Positions 9,424 through 17,055 of a stretch of DNA of 36,534 nt are shown piece after piece. The stretch is from Candidatus Eisenbacteria bacterium (GTDB taxonomy: Bacteria > Eisenbacteria > RBG-16-71-46). The stretch's first letter is position 1; each line of letters opens with the position of its first letter. Both the position numbers and the translations under genes were made by a program. The notes below the pieces were generated by a model. That model made no database searches and was not told the origin of the DNA. It was given only the letters and a program-made list of their open reading frames with translations. The stretch spans positions 1 through 36,534 of the forward strand of contig JABFRW010000051.1 in NCBI GenBank assembly GCA_013140805.1. The letters are read 5' to 3'.

Positions 9424-9452
9424 TCATGAAAACGAGCGAGTCAGTTTCATGA
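9424..9452. repeat. Inverted repeat TCATGAAA / TTTCATGA
   Basis: The arms at 9424-9431 and 9445-9452 are perfectly complementary with a 13-nt spacer. The left arm runs into TGAAAACGA (9427-9435), which is the reverse half of the LacI-type operator TGAAAACGATTACA, and the right arm carries GTTTCA. It may be a degenerate or split operator near the GH94 gene, or a weak stem-loop. No enzyme or mobile-element link is visible. Confidence 0.4.
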
Positions 9453-9513
9453 CCGATCGGAGGCGTGCGGGTTCACAGCAGTTTTGGTGTCGCGCAACAC
9501 CATGAAACAGCCC

Positions 9514-9530
9514 GACATTTCCGTTGACCG
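9514..9530 (+). repeat. 17-nt direct repeat, copy 1, with TTGACC
   Basis: GACATTTCCGTTGACCG is identical to 9563-9579, 49 nt away start to start. The TTGACC at 9524-9529 is followed after 14 nt by the operator-like TGTGATCGTTCGAA at 9544. Confidence 0.8.
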
Positions 9531-9543
9531 ACCTCGAACCCCA

Positions 9544-9557
9544 TGTGATCGTTCGAA
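9544..9557 (+). promoter_or_regulatory. Weak LacI-type operator-like site
   Basis: TGTGATCGTTCGAA matches the lacI-promoter operator TGTAATCGTTTTCA at 10 of 14 positions. It sits 14 nt behind the TTGACC of direct repeat copy 1. It overlaps the palindrome CGTTCGAACG (9550-9559). Taken alone it would be unconvincing; the duplicated context is what supports it. Confidence 0.3.
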
Positions 9558-9562
9558 CGGAA

Positions 9563-9579
9563 GACATTTCCGTTGACCG
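9563..9579 (+). repeat. 17-nt direct repeat, copy 2, with TTGACC
   Basis: This is an exact second copy of 9514-9530. Its TTGACC (9573-9578) is positioned as the -35 box of the promoter ending in the operator at 9594. Confidence 0.8.
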
Positions 9580-9607
9580 CCATGGAGCTCGCATGTAAAG
9601 GTTTTCA
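9573..9607 (+). promoter_or_regulatory. Promoter plus LacI-type operator for 9709 gene and GH1
   Basis: TTGACC (9573-9578), a 15-nt spacer, and TGTAAAGGTTTTCA (9594-9607) are present. The last element matches the lacI-promoter operator at 12 of 14 positions, and its first six bases resemble a -10 box. The geometry is identical to the two promoters at 20807-20841 and 21005-21039, which suggests the same regulator represses this unit. The centre reads GG rather than CG, so binding may be weaker. Confidence 0.6.
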
Positions 9608-9708
9608 CGCGCGCGGCCGTGCGAAAGCCGCCTCCGTGCAAGCCAGCAGGTCCTTCTCACTGTCGGATCCGCGACTGTACCCAGTGCTTCAAACCCCAGG
9701 AGGCAACG

Positions 9709-10521
9709 ATGAAGCGGATCGGTTACACCAGTCTGGCGCTGCTCTCGGTGTTTACGTTGGCGATGGCCGCCGGCGTCGCAAATGCGACTCCAGTGCCGAT
9801 CACCGGCGTGGTCACCGAGCGAATCTTCAATGACTGTCCGTTGTCGACGGTCACCACCGTCAACAATTACCCGAGCTCGATCAGCATCACGGATGCGTGG
9901 TCGGATCTGTGCGTCGGGTTCGCGAATCGCCACAACTGGCGCTTCTCGACGGACGGCTCGAGTTCAGCGGTGTTCGGAAACAACAACGACTTCAAGTACT
10001 CGGCCGTGATGGAGATCGTCGGCTCGGGCACGTGTGAAGCCGGTCTCGAAGTCGCTCCGTGGTGGTCGCCGGACGCCGGCGGCCGCATCCAGGCGCGCAT
10101 TCCGGACGGCGAGATCGCATGCTTCGACGGTCGTCTGCCGTTCTACTCGTTCAGCAACCCGGCCGGCCACAACCTGCGCTACACCGGTGGCAAGATCACG
10201 ATGGAGATCGAGTACCACGAGAACGGTCTGAGCTCGGGCAGCCCGGCGACGATCGAGTATCGCGTGGTCTACAACAACGTGAGCTACACCAGCGGACCGC
10301 TGCCGTTCGACCAGGCCAACCCGGCCGAAGATCCGCCGCACGGCCAGTGGGGCATGCTCGACCCGGCCTACGTCGGTGGCATGGCGCAGACCAACAACGG
10401 TACGGCCGGAACCGGTCGCACCTACGTCGTGAACTGGGAAGACATCAGCTTCACCTGCTTCGACTGCGCCACGTCGGCTCAGAAGAGCACGTGGGGTCGT
10501 CTGAAGTCGCTCTACCGGTAG
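9709..10521 (+). CDS. Small exported Cys-rich protein with W-G-x-L-K-x-x-Y-R tail
   Basis: I do not recognise a family. The 270-residue protein has a clear Sec signal (MKRIGYTSLALLSVFTLAMA, likely cut after A-N-A near residue 26). A predicted beta-rich body follows, rich in N, G, S, T and aromatics, with six cysteines (one each in NDCP, DLCVG, GTCEAG and IACFD, and two in FTCFDC) consistent with periplasmic or extracellular disulfides. It ends in STWGRLKSLYR, which resembles the tail of the NHL-type protein at 11968-12933. AGGAGG at 9699-9704 fixes the start. It lies behind an operator-bearing promoter and 70 bases ahead of the GH1 gene, so a glycan-binding role in the locus is plausible but unproven. 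A jelly-roll lectin or CBM fold would fit the composition. Confidence 0.8.
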   Translation: MKRIGYTSLALLSVFTLAMAAGVANATPVPITGVVTERIFNDCPLSTVTTVNNYPSSISITDAWSDLCVGFANRHNWRFSTDGSSSAVFGNNNDFKYSAVMEIVGSGTCEAGLEVAPWWSPDAGGRIQARIPDGEIACFDGRLPFYSFSNPAGHNLRYTGGKITMEIEYHENGLSSGSPATIEYRVVYNNVSYTSGPLPFDQANPAEDPPHGQWGMLDPAYVGGMAQTNNGTAGTGRTYVVNWEDISFTCFDCATSAQKSTWGRLKSLYR

Positions 10522-10545
10522 TCTTCGCCGCACGCAGCAATTCGC

Positions 10546-10571
10546 GGGCGCCCGGCCTCGGTCGGGCGCCC
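10546..10571 (+). terminator. GC-rich hairpin between exported-protein gene and GH1
   Basis: GGGCGCCCG (10546-10554) pairs perfectly with CGGGCGCCC (10563-10571) across an 8-nt loop. No U-tract follows, so it may be a leaky terminator or an mRNA 3'-end stabiliser that lowers GH1 expression relative to the upstream gene, rather than a full stop. Confidence 0.5.
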
Positions 10572-10591
10572 GTGTCATTGAGGGAGATCCC

Positions 10592-11977
10592 GTGTCGACG
10601 AGCGACGACGTCCGGTTTCCGGACGGCTTCTTGTGGGGTGCGGCAACCTCGGCGTACCAGATCGAGGGCTCGCCACTGGCCGATGGCGCGGGTCCCAGCA
10701 TCTGGCATCGCTTCGCGCACACGCCGGGGCGGGTGCTGAATGGCGACACCGGCGACATCGCATGTGATCACTACCGCCGATGGCCGGCCGACATCGAGCT
10801 GATGAAGTCGCTCGGACTCACCAGCTATCGTCTCAGTATTTCGTGGTCGCGAGTGATGCCTGACGGACGCGGCGTTCTGAATCCGGCCGGTGTCGCTTTC
10901 TACGACCGCCTCATCGATGCGCTGCTCGCGGCCGGCATTCGCCCGATGGTGACGCTCTATCACTGGGACCTGCCCGCGGCGCTCGACGATCAGGGCGGGT
11001 GGCTCAATCGCGACATCGTCGGGTGGTTCGCGGACTACGCGACCGCGATGTACGGCGCGTTCGACGATCGGGTCGCGCTGTGGTGCACACTGAACGAGCC
11101 GTGGGTCGTGGTGGATGCCGGGTATCTGTTCGGCGTGAATGCGCCGGGGCACGCGAATGTGTACGAGGCTCCGATCGCGTCGCATCACCTGCTGCTCGCA
11201 CATGCGGAGGCGGTGCGAGCCTACCGGGCGGTGGGGCGACATCAGGTCGGGTTGGTGGTGAACCTCGAGCCCAAGGATGCCGCGAGCGACTCCGCGGCCG
11301 ATCGCGCGGCGGTGGTGCGCGCCGACGCCTACATGAACCGCCAATACCTCGACCCCGTCTTTCTCGGCCGCTATCCGAGTGAAATGGGCGAGATCTTCGG
11401 CGATGCGTGGCCTCGGCACGACACGGCCGATCTGGCGCGCATCCAGGAACCGTTCGACTTCCTGGGCGTCAACTACTACACGCGCAAGGTGACCCGGCAC
11501 GATCCGGCCCGGGCTCCGGTGTTCGAGTCCGGTGTGCCGGTGGCGGAGGAGTTGCGCATGACGACCGGCTGGGAGGTCCATCCGCCGAGCTTCGGTCGTA
11601 TTCTGCGGTGGGTGCGGGAACGTTACGGCGCGATTCCGATCTACGTCACCGAGAACGGCGGCGCATTCGCCGATCCCGCGCGCGCGACCGACGGACGCAT
11701 CGAGGATCCGCGCCGCGTCGACTACTACCGCTCGCACCTCGCGCAGGTTCGCCAGGTGATTCGCGAGGGCGTCGACGTGCGCGGTTACTACGCGTGGTCG
11801 CTGCTCGACAACTTCGAGTGGGCGAGCGGCTACTCGATTCGCATGGGCCTTGCGCATGTGGACTACGAGACCCAGCAGCGCACCGTCAAGGCGAGCGGCG
11901 AATTCTATCGGGAAGTAATCCGGACTCGCGGCGCCGCGCTCGAAGACCGCACGCCGCTCACTCCCACTCAGCGATAG
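10592..11977 (+). CDS. GH1 beta-glucosidase
   Basis: This is a 461-residue (beta/alpha)8 retaining beta-glucosidase of normal GH1 length. The N-terminal signature FPDGFLWGAATSAYQIEGS is present. The acid/base glutamate is E169 in TLNEPW, and the nucleophile is E354 in YVTENG. The YAWSLLDNFEWASGY segment of the glucose-binding subsite is also present. There is no signal peptide, so it is cytoplasmic. It starts with GTG behind GGGAG. In this locus it would split sophorose or short beta-1,2-linked glucosides left by GH94; known beta-1,2-glucan loci more often use GH3, so this is an inference. It probably shares the operator-bearing promoter at 9573-9607. Its last 10 bases overlap the convergent NHL-type gene. 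Confidence 0.95.
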   Translation: MSTSDDVRFPDGFLWGAATSAYQIEGSPLADGAGPSIWHRFAHTPGRVLNGDTGDIACDHYRRWPADIELMKSLGLTSYRLSISWSRVMPDGRGVLNPAGVAFYDRLIDALLAAGIRPMVTLYHWDLPAALDDQGGWLNRDIVGWFADYATAMYGAFDDRVALWCTLNEPWVVVDAGYLFGVNAPGHANVYEAPIASHHLLLAHAEAVRAYRAVGRHQVGLVVNLEPKDAASDSAADRAAVVRADAYMNRQYLDPVFLGRYPSEMGEIFGDAWPRHDTADLARIQEPFDFLGVNYYTRKVTRHDPARAPVFESGVPVAEELRMTTGWEVHPPSFGRILRWVRERYGAIPIYVTENGGAFADPARATDGRIEDPRRVDYYRSHLAQVRQVIREGVDVRGYYAWSLLDNFEWASGYSIRMGLAHVDYETQQRTVKASGEFYREVIRTRGAALEDRTPLTPTQR

Positions 11978-12933
11978 TTCGCCTTGAGCTGGCCCCACGA
12001 CGCATTGCGCGTCGGCGTCGGTGTGGTCGGGCCGCGGTAGATCTCGACTCCCGCGATGTCGAGGAAGTGGCCCTGCTCGGACACGATCACCTGGGCGCCG
12101 GTGATGGGATCGACCCGGAAGAGAGCCCCCGAGCAGACCGGTGGGTCGCCTGCCGGATGGCACCCGATTTCGCCCTGATTGTCCGCGACGAGGATCATTC
12201 CATCTTCCTCGGCCGCGACCCCGAACGGTGTCTTGAACGAGTTTCCGGATGACACCGGAGCCACGGCGCCGATCTCGGGAAAGACCTTGGACACGGCCTT
12301 CGCAAAGTACTCGGTGATCAGAATGTTTCCATCCGCAGTCGCGGCCATGGCGTAGGGATTCATGAACGCCGTGTTCGCCGCGCGAGTGGTGACGCCGGTC
12401 GAGAGATCGAGTCGGCACACGTGAAAGCTCGGCTGAATGACCGAATCCGCCAGCGCGACATACGCCAGGGTATCGGAGGTGATCGCGAACGAGTAGATGA
12501 TCCCGGGCTTGATCATCGACTGCTGGCCGGTGATCGCGTCGATCCGGATCACTCCCTGGGATGCGCCCCCGTTGACCGCGTAGAGATAGCCGTCGGGTCC
12601 GATGTCGAGGGTCAGCGGTGACTGCAGGGTTCCGCCCCCGCTCACGAACGTGGCCGCTCCGGTCGAAGAGTCGATGCGATAGATGGTCCCACCCGGACCG
12701 TCGAGGGCGTACACGTCACCGGCCGCATTCGTGGTGACATCCGTGTACCCATGGCCGTTGATGTAACCCGTGAACAGACGCTGTTCGGTGCCGGCCGCGT
12801 CCACGAGGATCAAGCCGTTCATGCGATCGGCCACCAGAATGTCGCCATGTCGCAGTGCCCAGGCGTGGGCAGGCGAGAGGCTGAGCAGTCCAAGCGCGAG
12901 AATGCCGGCGAGGTGCCGCGGGAAGTTCGTCAT
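11968..12933 (-). CDS. Exported NHL/SMP-30-like beta-propeller with W-G-x-L-K-x-x-Y-R tail
   Basis: The 321-residue protein has a Sec signal (MTNFPRHLAGILALGLLSLSP, then AHA near residue 24). A propeller made of repeated blades follows, with sequences such as GDILVADRMNGLILVD, GDVYALDGPGGTIYRID, GYLYAVNGG...GVIRID, GNILITEYF and GMILVADNQGE. These are typical of NHL/SMP-30-like repeats, whose members range from binding scaffolds to lactonases; no catalytic set could be assigned. A P/T-rich linker (TTPTPT) leads to the C-terminal ASWGQLKANYR, like the tail of the 9709 protein. The start at 12933 begins at the signal peptide with AAGGTGG upstream; a longer start at 12969 adds 12 residues. It lies 94 bases below the 13028 gene, with a hairpin between them. 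Its role is unknown. Confidence 0.8.
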   Translation of the reverse strand: MTNFPRHLAGILALGLLSLSPAHAWALRHGDILVADRMNGLILVDAAGTEQRLFTGYINGHGYTDVTTNAAGDVYALDGPGGTIYRIDSSTGAATFVSGGGTLQSPLTLDIGPDGYLYAVNGGASQGVIRIDAITGQQSMIKPGIIYSFAITSDTLAYVALADSVIQPSFHVCRLDLSTGVTTRAANTAFMNPYAMAATADGNILITEYFAKAVSKVFPEIGAVAPVSSGNSFKTPFGVAAEEDGMILVADNQGEIGCHPAGDPPVCSGALFRVDPITGAQVIVSEQGHFLDIAGVEIYRGPTTPTPTRNASWGQLKANYR

Positions 12934-12962
12934 GTTCGCCACCTTGCGCGCCGCGCCGCGCG

Positions 12963-12982
12963 AGCGCAATGGTGATTGCGCT
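12963..12982 (-). terminator. Hairpin between alpha-toroid gene and NHL-type gene
   Basis: AGCGCAAT (12963-12970) and ATTGCGCT (12975-12982) form a perfect 8-bp stem with a 4-nt loop. It lies just past the end of the minus-strand GH144/ABC operon and before the NHL-type start. There is no U-tract. It could be an operon-end or processing structure, or a regulator palindrome for the NHL-type gene. Confidence 0.45.
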
Positions 12983-13027
12983 TGGCGCCGAGCCCATCGG
13001 CCTGCGACCGCAGCGCGGGGTTCGTGA

Positions 13028-16000
13028 TTATGGCGTCAGCAGAACCGTCGCAGGCAGTGACCGCACCACGACTTCGCCCTGGGACGTGATCGTCAGCGAC
13101 TTGCCGTTCAGAGTCGCGCGCGAGCGGGAGTGGATGCCCGGAGCCGCGACGACCAGCCCGCCCCGCGGAATGCGCGGGCCTGCCGCGATCTCCACGACCA
13201 CGCCGCGCCCCTCCGCGCGCATCCGGTAGGACAGCCGGCCGTACCAGGTGTTCAGGTCGCGCACCGCAACTCCTTCACCCTCTCGAAGCCAGGAGTCGGG
13301 AATGCCCGCACCGATCACCAGCGCGTCGTCGCGCTCGCGCTCGAACGCGAACAGGTCGAGCACCGAGCGCACGTAGTCGGAGCCCACCCAGGTGTGCGGA
13401 ATGTCGCCGACGAAGCGCGCGCGATCGGGGGCGTTCCACACCACTTCGGCCCACTGGGCCCACCCGGCCGGCGAGCGGTGCTCGAGGAACCACGACAACA
13501 GTTCCTGCGCGCGGTCACGCCATCCGAGACGCACGAACGCCCCGACGTTGCGGATCTCGTAGGGCGTGAAGGCTTCCCACTTCTCGCGGCCGTCACGGCG
13601 CTTGCGAAAGAAGTCCCAGTAGCGCTCGAAGGTGTTGAGGATCGTTCCGGGCGGCGCGACGTCCATCGCCTGCACGGGCGAGACCGCGATGGTCGTGGAG
13701 GTCGCGTCGAAGTCGCCGAGATCCGCGCAGCCGGGCACGTAGCCGATGCGGTGACGGCGCTGCGTGGCTCGAATCGAGGCGGCGAAATCGCGCCGGAACG
13801 CTGCGCGTACCGAGTCGATGTGGCGCGCGGCGGCCGGGTGTCCCAGCGTCTCGCCGAGGTAGACGGCATCTTCGAGGCCCTGCAACGCCCAGAAGTCGTC
13901 CCAGTAGGAATGCATCGGCTTGGCCGAGTAGCCCTCGTGACTGATCGAGGGCGGCAGGATGCCGAAGAACTCGGCCCGCGAGCGCGCGCGCCACTGCGCG
14001 CCGAGCCGCTGGTGGCGCAGCGAATCGATGTAGCCAGCGGCGGCCAGCGCATGCGGCCACAGCTTCGCGGCCGTGGTGCGATCGTCCGTGTGACGAAGGT
14101 ATTCGGCCAGCAGGTAGATGAACTGACCGTGACTGTCGTGCTCGGGGACCGGATCCGAGCCGCGCGCATCCACGCAGCACGGCACCTTTCCATCGCCGTA
14201 CTGGAACGGAGCGAACCACTCGAGGAAGCGCTTGACCGGCTCCGGCTGCCCCCAGCGCAGCAGCGCGGACGAAGTCAGCGAGCCGTCGCGAATCCACGAA
14301 CGCGCGTAGGCTCGGGATCCCGGCTGAATCGCAGGGCCGTCGCGATTGACGTGGATCCAGGCGATCTGAGCGGCCAGTGAGCGCTCGACTTCGCGCGCCG
14401 AGGGCGGCAGCCGGATCTCGGCGCTGCCCAGCAGCTCGCTCCAGTCGCGAACTTCGCCCTCGATCAGCGGCGTCACCCACGACGAGACTCGAACGCGCCC
14501 GGGACCCTCGGGAGCCAGCGTCGCGTCTGCGGACCGCGGGTGATCCAGCTCGAGGGCCACGCGCAACGAGTCGCCGGGCCGCAGGTCGAATGCGTAAGCG
14601 AGTGCACCCGATGCGCGAGCGAATGGATCCCGAACCGCGCGCGCGTGCGGCACGACCCCGCGCGCCAGATACTCGACCACGTCACCGGCATCGTAGGTTG
14701 CCGCGCCCCAGCCGGTCGGTGACGGTGCGGCATGCACGCTCGCGCCCTCGCCGAGATCGATGCGATCGCCGACCCGCGCGAGTGTGGCGAGCGGCGCGAC
14801 CCCGCCGAGTTGATTCAGGAACTGGGCCGGCGGATTGACCTGAAACGGTCGCGCGGCCAGGAACAACGTGCCCGCGCGGCGTGTGGCGCTCCGATTCACG
14901 ACGCGATAGACCACCAGCGTGCGCAGGCCCGGCAGTTCGGGCGCGGACATCGGCGCCGCGGTCACGGTCAGCTCGACCGGTGCACCGCTCCAGGTGACCG
15001 AGGGAATCGGCAGTCGCCCGTCGCGCAGCGTCTGAGCGGAGCGGACATCCGCCCACGTCCACAACCGGTGGTCGACCCACAGGAACGGCTCGATCGACGG
15101 CTGGCCCGTACCCAGATCGACCGCGCCGTCCTCCGAGACGAAGCTCTCGTCGCCACCACCGGCGGAGCCGACCACCGACCAGAACTGCATCTCCCCGCGC
15201 ATGCCGCGCGGATAGTGGCCGCGCGGGGCCGTTCGCGCGATGCGTTCGTAGAACGCATTCGCCGACGCCCCGAGTTCGAGCGCCAGCAGCGAAACATCGG
15301 CGAGCCCGATCGAACGCGCGCGCGCGCGCTTGCTGCTCGGCGTCGCGATGCGGATCAGGCGCGCTTCACTCTCGGGCAGCGACAGCCAATCGGTCCCGCC
15401 GTTACCGCCACGCACCTCGCGCGCCGTGCGCCACGCGACGCCGTCGGAGGACAGGCGGACGTCATAGTCGCCGGGGGGATTCGCGTCCTCCCATTGCAGT
15501 TTCAGCCCGCCGAACTCGCGCTCGGCGCCGAGATCGAGTTCCAGCCACGGCGCGGCGTCCTGGGCACTCGAGCGCCACGCGGTACTCGAATCGGCGTCGG
15601 CCGCGCGGGACGCCGCGAAGCCGGCAACCGACGACGAGGCACGAGCTGCGAGCGGGGGAGGCGTGGCGCTGGGCGCTGCGAGCTCCTCGAACGACAATTC
15701 GTCGAACCACACCGTGCCCTTGCCGCCGCTGCCCGCGGTGATCGCGAACTCGATGGCGGCGACGCGCTTCATCGGGCCGCCGCCGGCGGGACCCCATGCG
15801 AACTCGATCTGGCGCTGCTTGGTGGTGACGGTTTCCCAGGTGCGCGGGAAGACGAAGTCGCGTCGGTTCTTCCACCACACGTTCTCGCCACTCGGATCCA
15901 GCAGCTTGAACTCGAGTGTCTGAGGGGCGGTCGCCCCCTTCACGCGCACGCGGAAGCGATAGTTGGGCGGCAGCTCGAGTGCGAGCGGCCGCTGAAGCAC

Positions 16001-16237
16001 CGCGTAGCCGCCGCCTTTCTGGAAATCGAAATCGACGCGCAGCGCGTTGCCCGTCTCTCCGGGCTCGACCGAGAGTCGCATCTGCACACCGCTCGCCGGC
16101 AGCGGCTTCCAGACCGAGGCGTCCTCGAAGGCGTCGAGCACCGTGACGGCGCCACACGCGGGGCGCGCGATTGCAGCGGAGCTCAGCAGCATCGTGAGCA
16201 CCAGCATCAGCACCGGCGAGTGTGTCGGTGCGCTCAT
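13028..16237 (-). CDS. Exported CBM/discoidin/(alpha/alpha)-toroid protein, putative glycoside hydrolase
   Basis: The 1069-residue protein has a signal peptide (residues 1-30, ...TMLLSSAAIARPACGA). Next comes a CBM11/CIA30-like beta-sandwich (about 31-185, VLDAFEDASVWKP to VWFDELSFEEL), then a discoidin (F5/8C) domain (about 195-320). A beta-sandwich middle region follows (about 330-600), and then an alpha-helical toroid (about 615-1000) with SRAYARSWIRDGSL, PEHDSHGQFIYLL, SYWDDFWALQGLED and HTWVGSDYVRSVLDL. The W-I-R-D-G and W-D-D-F-W motifs recall clan GH-L/GH-G-type barrels. I cannot place it in a numbered GH family. Its ATG overlaps the stop of the permease gene (ATGA), which ties it to sugar import. 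The start at 16237 replaces a longer open frame to 16621 that only runs over the permease gene. A role on beta-1,2-glucan or its side groups is inferred from context alone. Confidence 0.85.
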   Translation of the reverse strand: MSAPTHSPVLMLVLTMLLSSAAIARPACGAVTVLDAFEDASVWKPLPASGVQMRLSVEPGETGNALRVDFDFQKGGGYAVLQRPLALELPPNYRFRVRVKGATAPQTLEFKLLDPSGENVWWKNRRDFVFPRTWETVTTKQRQIEFAWGPAGGGPMKRVAAIEFAITAGSGGKGTVWFDELSFEELAAPSATPPPLAARASSSVAGFAASRAADADSSTAWRSSAQDAAPWLELDLGAEREFGGLKLQWEDANPPGDYDVRLSSDGVAWRTAREVRGGNGGTDWLSLPESEARLIRIATPSSKRARARSIGLADVSLLALELGASANAFYERIARTAPRGHYPRGMRGEMQFWSVVGSAGGGDESFVSEDGAVDLGTGQPSIEPFLWVDHRLWTWADVRSAQTLRDGRLPIPSVTWSGAPVELTVTAAPMSAPELPGLRTLVVYRVVNRSATRRAGTLFLAARPFQVNPPAQFLNQLGGVAPLATLARVGDRIDLGEGASVHAAPSPTGWGAATYDAGDVVEYLARGVVPHARAVRDPFARASGALAYAFDLRPGDSLRVALELDHPRSADATLAPEGPGRVRVSSWVTPLIEGEVRDWSELLGSAEIRLPPSAREVERSLAAQIAWIHVNRDGPAIQPGSRAYARSWIRDGSLTSSALLRWGQPEPVKRFLEWFAPFQYGDGKVPCCVDARGSDPVPEHDSHGQFIYLLAEYLRHTDDRTTAAKLWPHALAAAGYIDSLRHQRLGAQWRARSRAEFFGILPPSISHEGYSAKPMHSYWDDFWALQGLEDAVYLGETLGHPAAARHIDSVRAAFRRDFAASIRATQRRHRIGYVPGCADLGDFDATSTTIAVSPVQAMDVAPPGTILNTFERYWDFFRKRRDGREKWEAFTPYEIRNVGAFVRLGWRDRAQELLSWFLEHRSPAGWAQWAEVVWNAPDRARFVGDIPHTWVGSDYVRSVLDLFAFERERDDALVIGAGIPDSWLREGEGVAVRDLNTWYGRLSYRMRAEGRGVVVEIAAGPRIPRGGLVVAAPGIHSRSRATLNGKSLTITSQGEVVVRSLPATVLLTP

Positions 16238-17055
16238 CCCTTGGTGCTCCCCATCATCACGCCCTCCACGTAGAAGCGCTGCAGGGCGAGGAACAGCACC
16301 ACCACCGGCAGCACCGTGAGTACTGCGCCCGCCATCATCAGTTCGGTGTCCTGCACGTGCTCGCCGACCAGGCTTGCGATCGCGACCGGCAGCGTGAAGC
16401 GCTTCTCGTCGGACAGCACGATCAGCGGCCACAGGAAGTCGTTCCAGGTCGCGAGGAAGTTGAAGGCCGCCTGCACCGCGAGGATCGGCTGGATGACCGG
16501 CAGCACCACCTCCCAGAAGATCCGCTTCTCGGACGCGCCGTCGATGCGCGCAGCGTCGAGCAGGTCGTCGGGGATCGAGAGCGCGTACTGGCGCACCATG
16601 AAGATGCCGAACACGCTGCACAGGTACGGCACCATCACGCCGAACATCGTGTTGAGGAAGCCCATCTTCTGCAGCAGCAGGAACAACGGCAGCATCCCCA
16701 CCTGCGTCGGGATCACGAGCGCGCCGAGCAGAATGTGGAACAGCGCATCGCGCCCACGGAACTTGAGCTTTGCGAACGCATAGCCGGCCATCGCATTGAG
16801 CATCACCGACACGGCGGTGGTGACCACCGTGACGAACAGGCTGTTGAGGAAATTGCGCCCCAGATTGAGGCGCGTGAACAGCTCACGGTAATGGTCGAGC
16901 GTCGGACGGCTCGGCAGCAGCGGCGGCGGAAACTGATTCGCCTCGCCGGCCGGCATCAGCGACGCCGAGATCATCCACGCCAGCGGAACGAGCGTCAGCG
17001 CCGCGAGGATCACGAGCGTGGCGTTCACCAACACTGCCGGCCCCGCGCGCTTCAT
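16234..17055 (-). CDS. ABC sugar permease, MalG/LacG type
   Basis: The 273-residue inner-membrane permease is of the carbohydrate-uptake-1 family. About six hydrophobic segments are visible, starting with VLVNATLVILAALTLVPLAW, and the EAA-loop motif DAARIDGASEKRIFWEVVLP lies near 163-182, where the ATPase docks. It starts inside the stop of the preceding permease (ATGA at 17052-17055) and ends inside the start of the toroid gene (ATGA at 16234-16237), so all three are translationally coupled. The open frame extends upstream to 17907, but that part only shadows the other permease. The substrate is inferred to be a sophoro-oligosaccharide from the GH144 and GH94 genes. Confidence 0.93.
   Translation of the reverse strand: MKRAGPAVLVNATLVILAALTLVPLAWMISASLMPAGEANQFPPPLLPSRPTLDHYRELFTRLNLGRNFLNSLFVTVVTTAVSVMLNAMAGYAFAKLKFRGRDALFHILLGALVIPTQVGMLPLFLLLQKMGFLNTMFGVMVPYLCSVFGIFMVRQYALSIPDDLLDAARIDGASEKRIFWEVVLPVIQPILAVQAAFNFLATWNDFLWPLIVLSDEKRFTLPVAIASLVGEHVQDTELMMAGAVLTVLPVVVLFLALQRFYVEGVMMGSTKG

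Larger units (their letters stand above)
9243..9708. other. 466-base divergent control region between GH94 and exported-protein gene
   Basis: There is no credible coding sequence here. The GH94-proximal part (9243-9420) shows nothing I can interpret. From 9424 onward the region is AT-richer and structured: an 8-bp inverted repeat, two exact 17-nt direct repeats carrying TTGACC, and two operator-like sites, followed by a leader of about 100 bases and AGGAGG at 9699-9704. It probably carries the promoter of the plus-strand genes; the GH94 promoter could not be placed. Confidence 0.6.

Noticed and set aside
9426-9452. Short leader peptide frame M-K-T-S-E-S-V-S
   Set aside because: It is explained by the inverted repeat, and no start-specific evidence beyond a nearby GGAGG-like stretch supports translation.
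12762-12776. Operator-like TGTAACCCGTGAACA
   Set aside because: It lies inside the NHL-type coding sequence, has an extra base in the centre, and has no TTGAC element at the required 15-nt distance.
13028-16237. Assignment of the toroid domain to GH15, GH65 or GH94
   Set aside because: The motifs are only generally like alpha-barrel enzymes; I see no family-specific signature such as DWND.
16238-16621. Upstream extension of the alpha-toroid protein by 128 residues
   Set aside because: The extension overlaps the MalG-type permease coding region in another frame, and the signal peptide begins at 16237.
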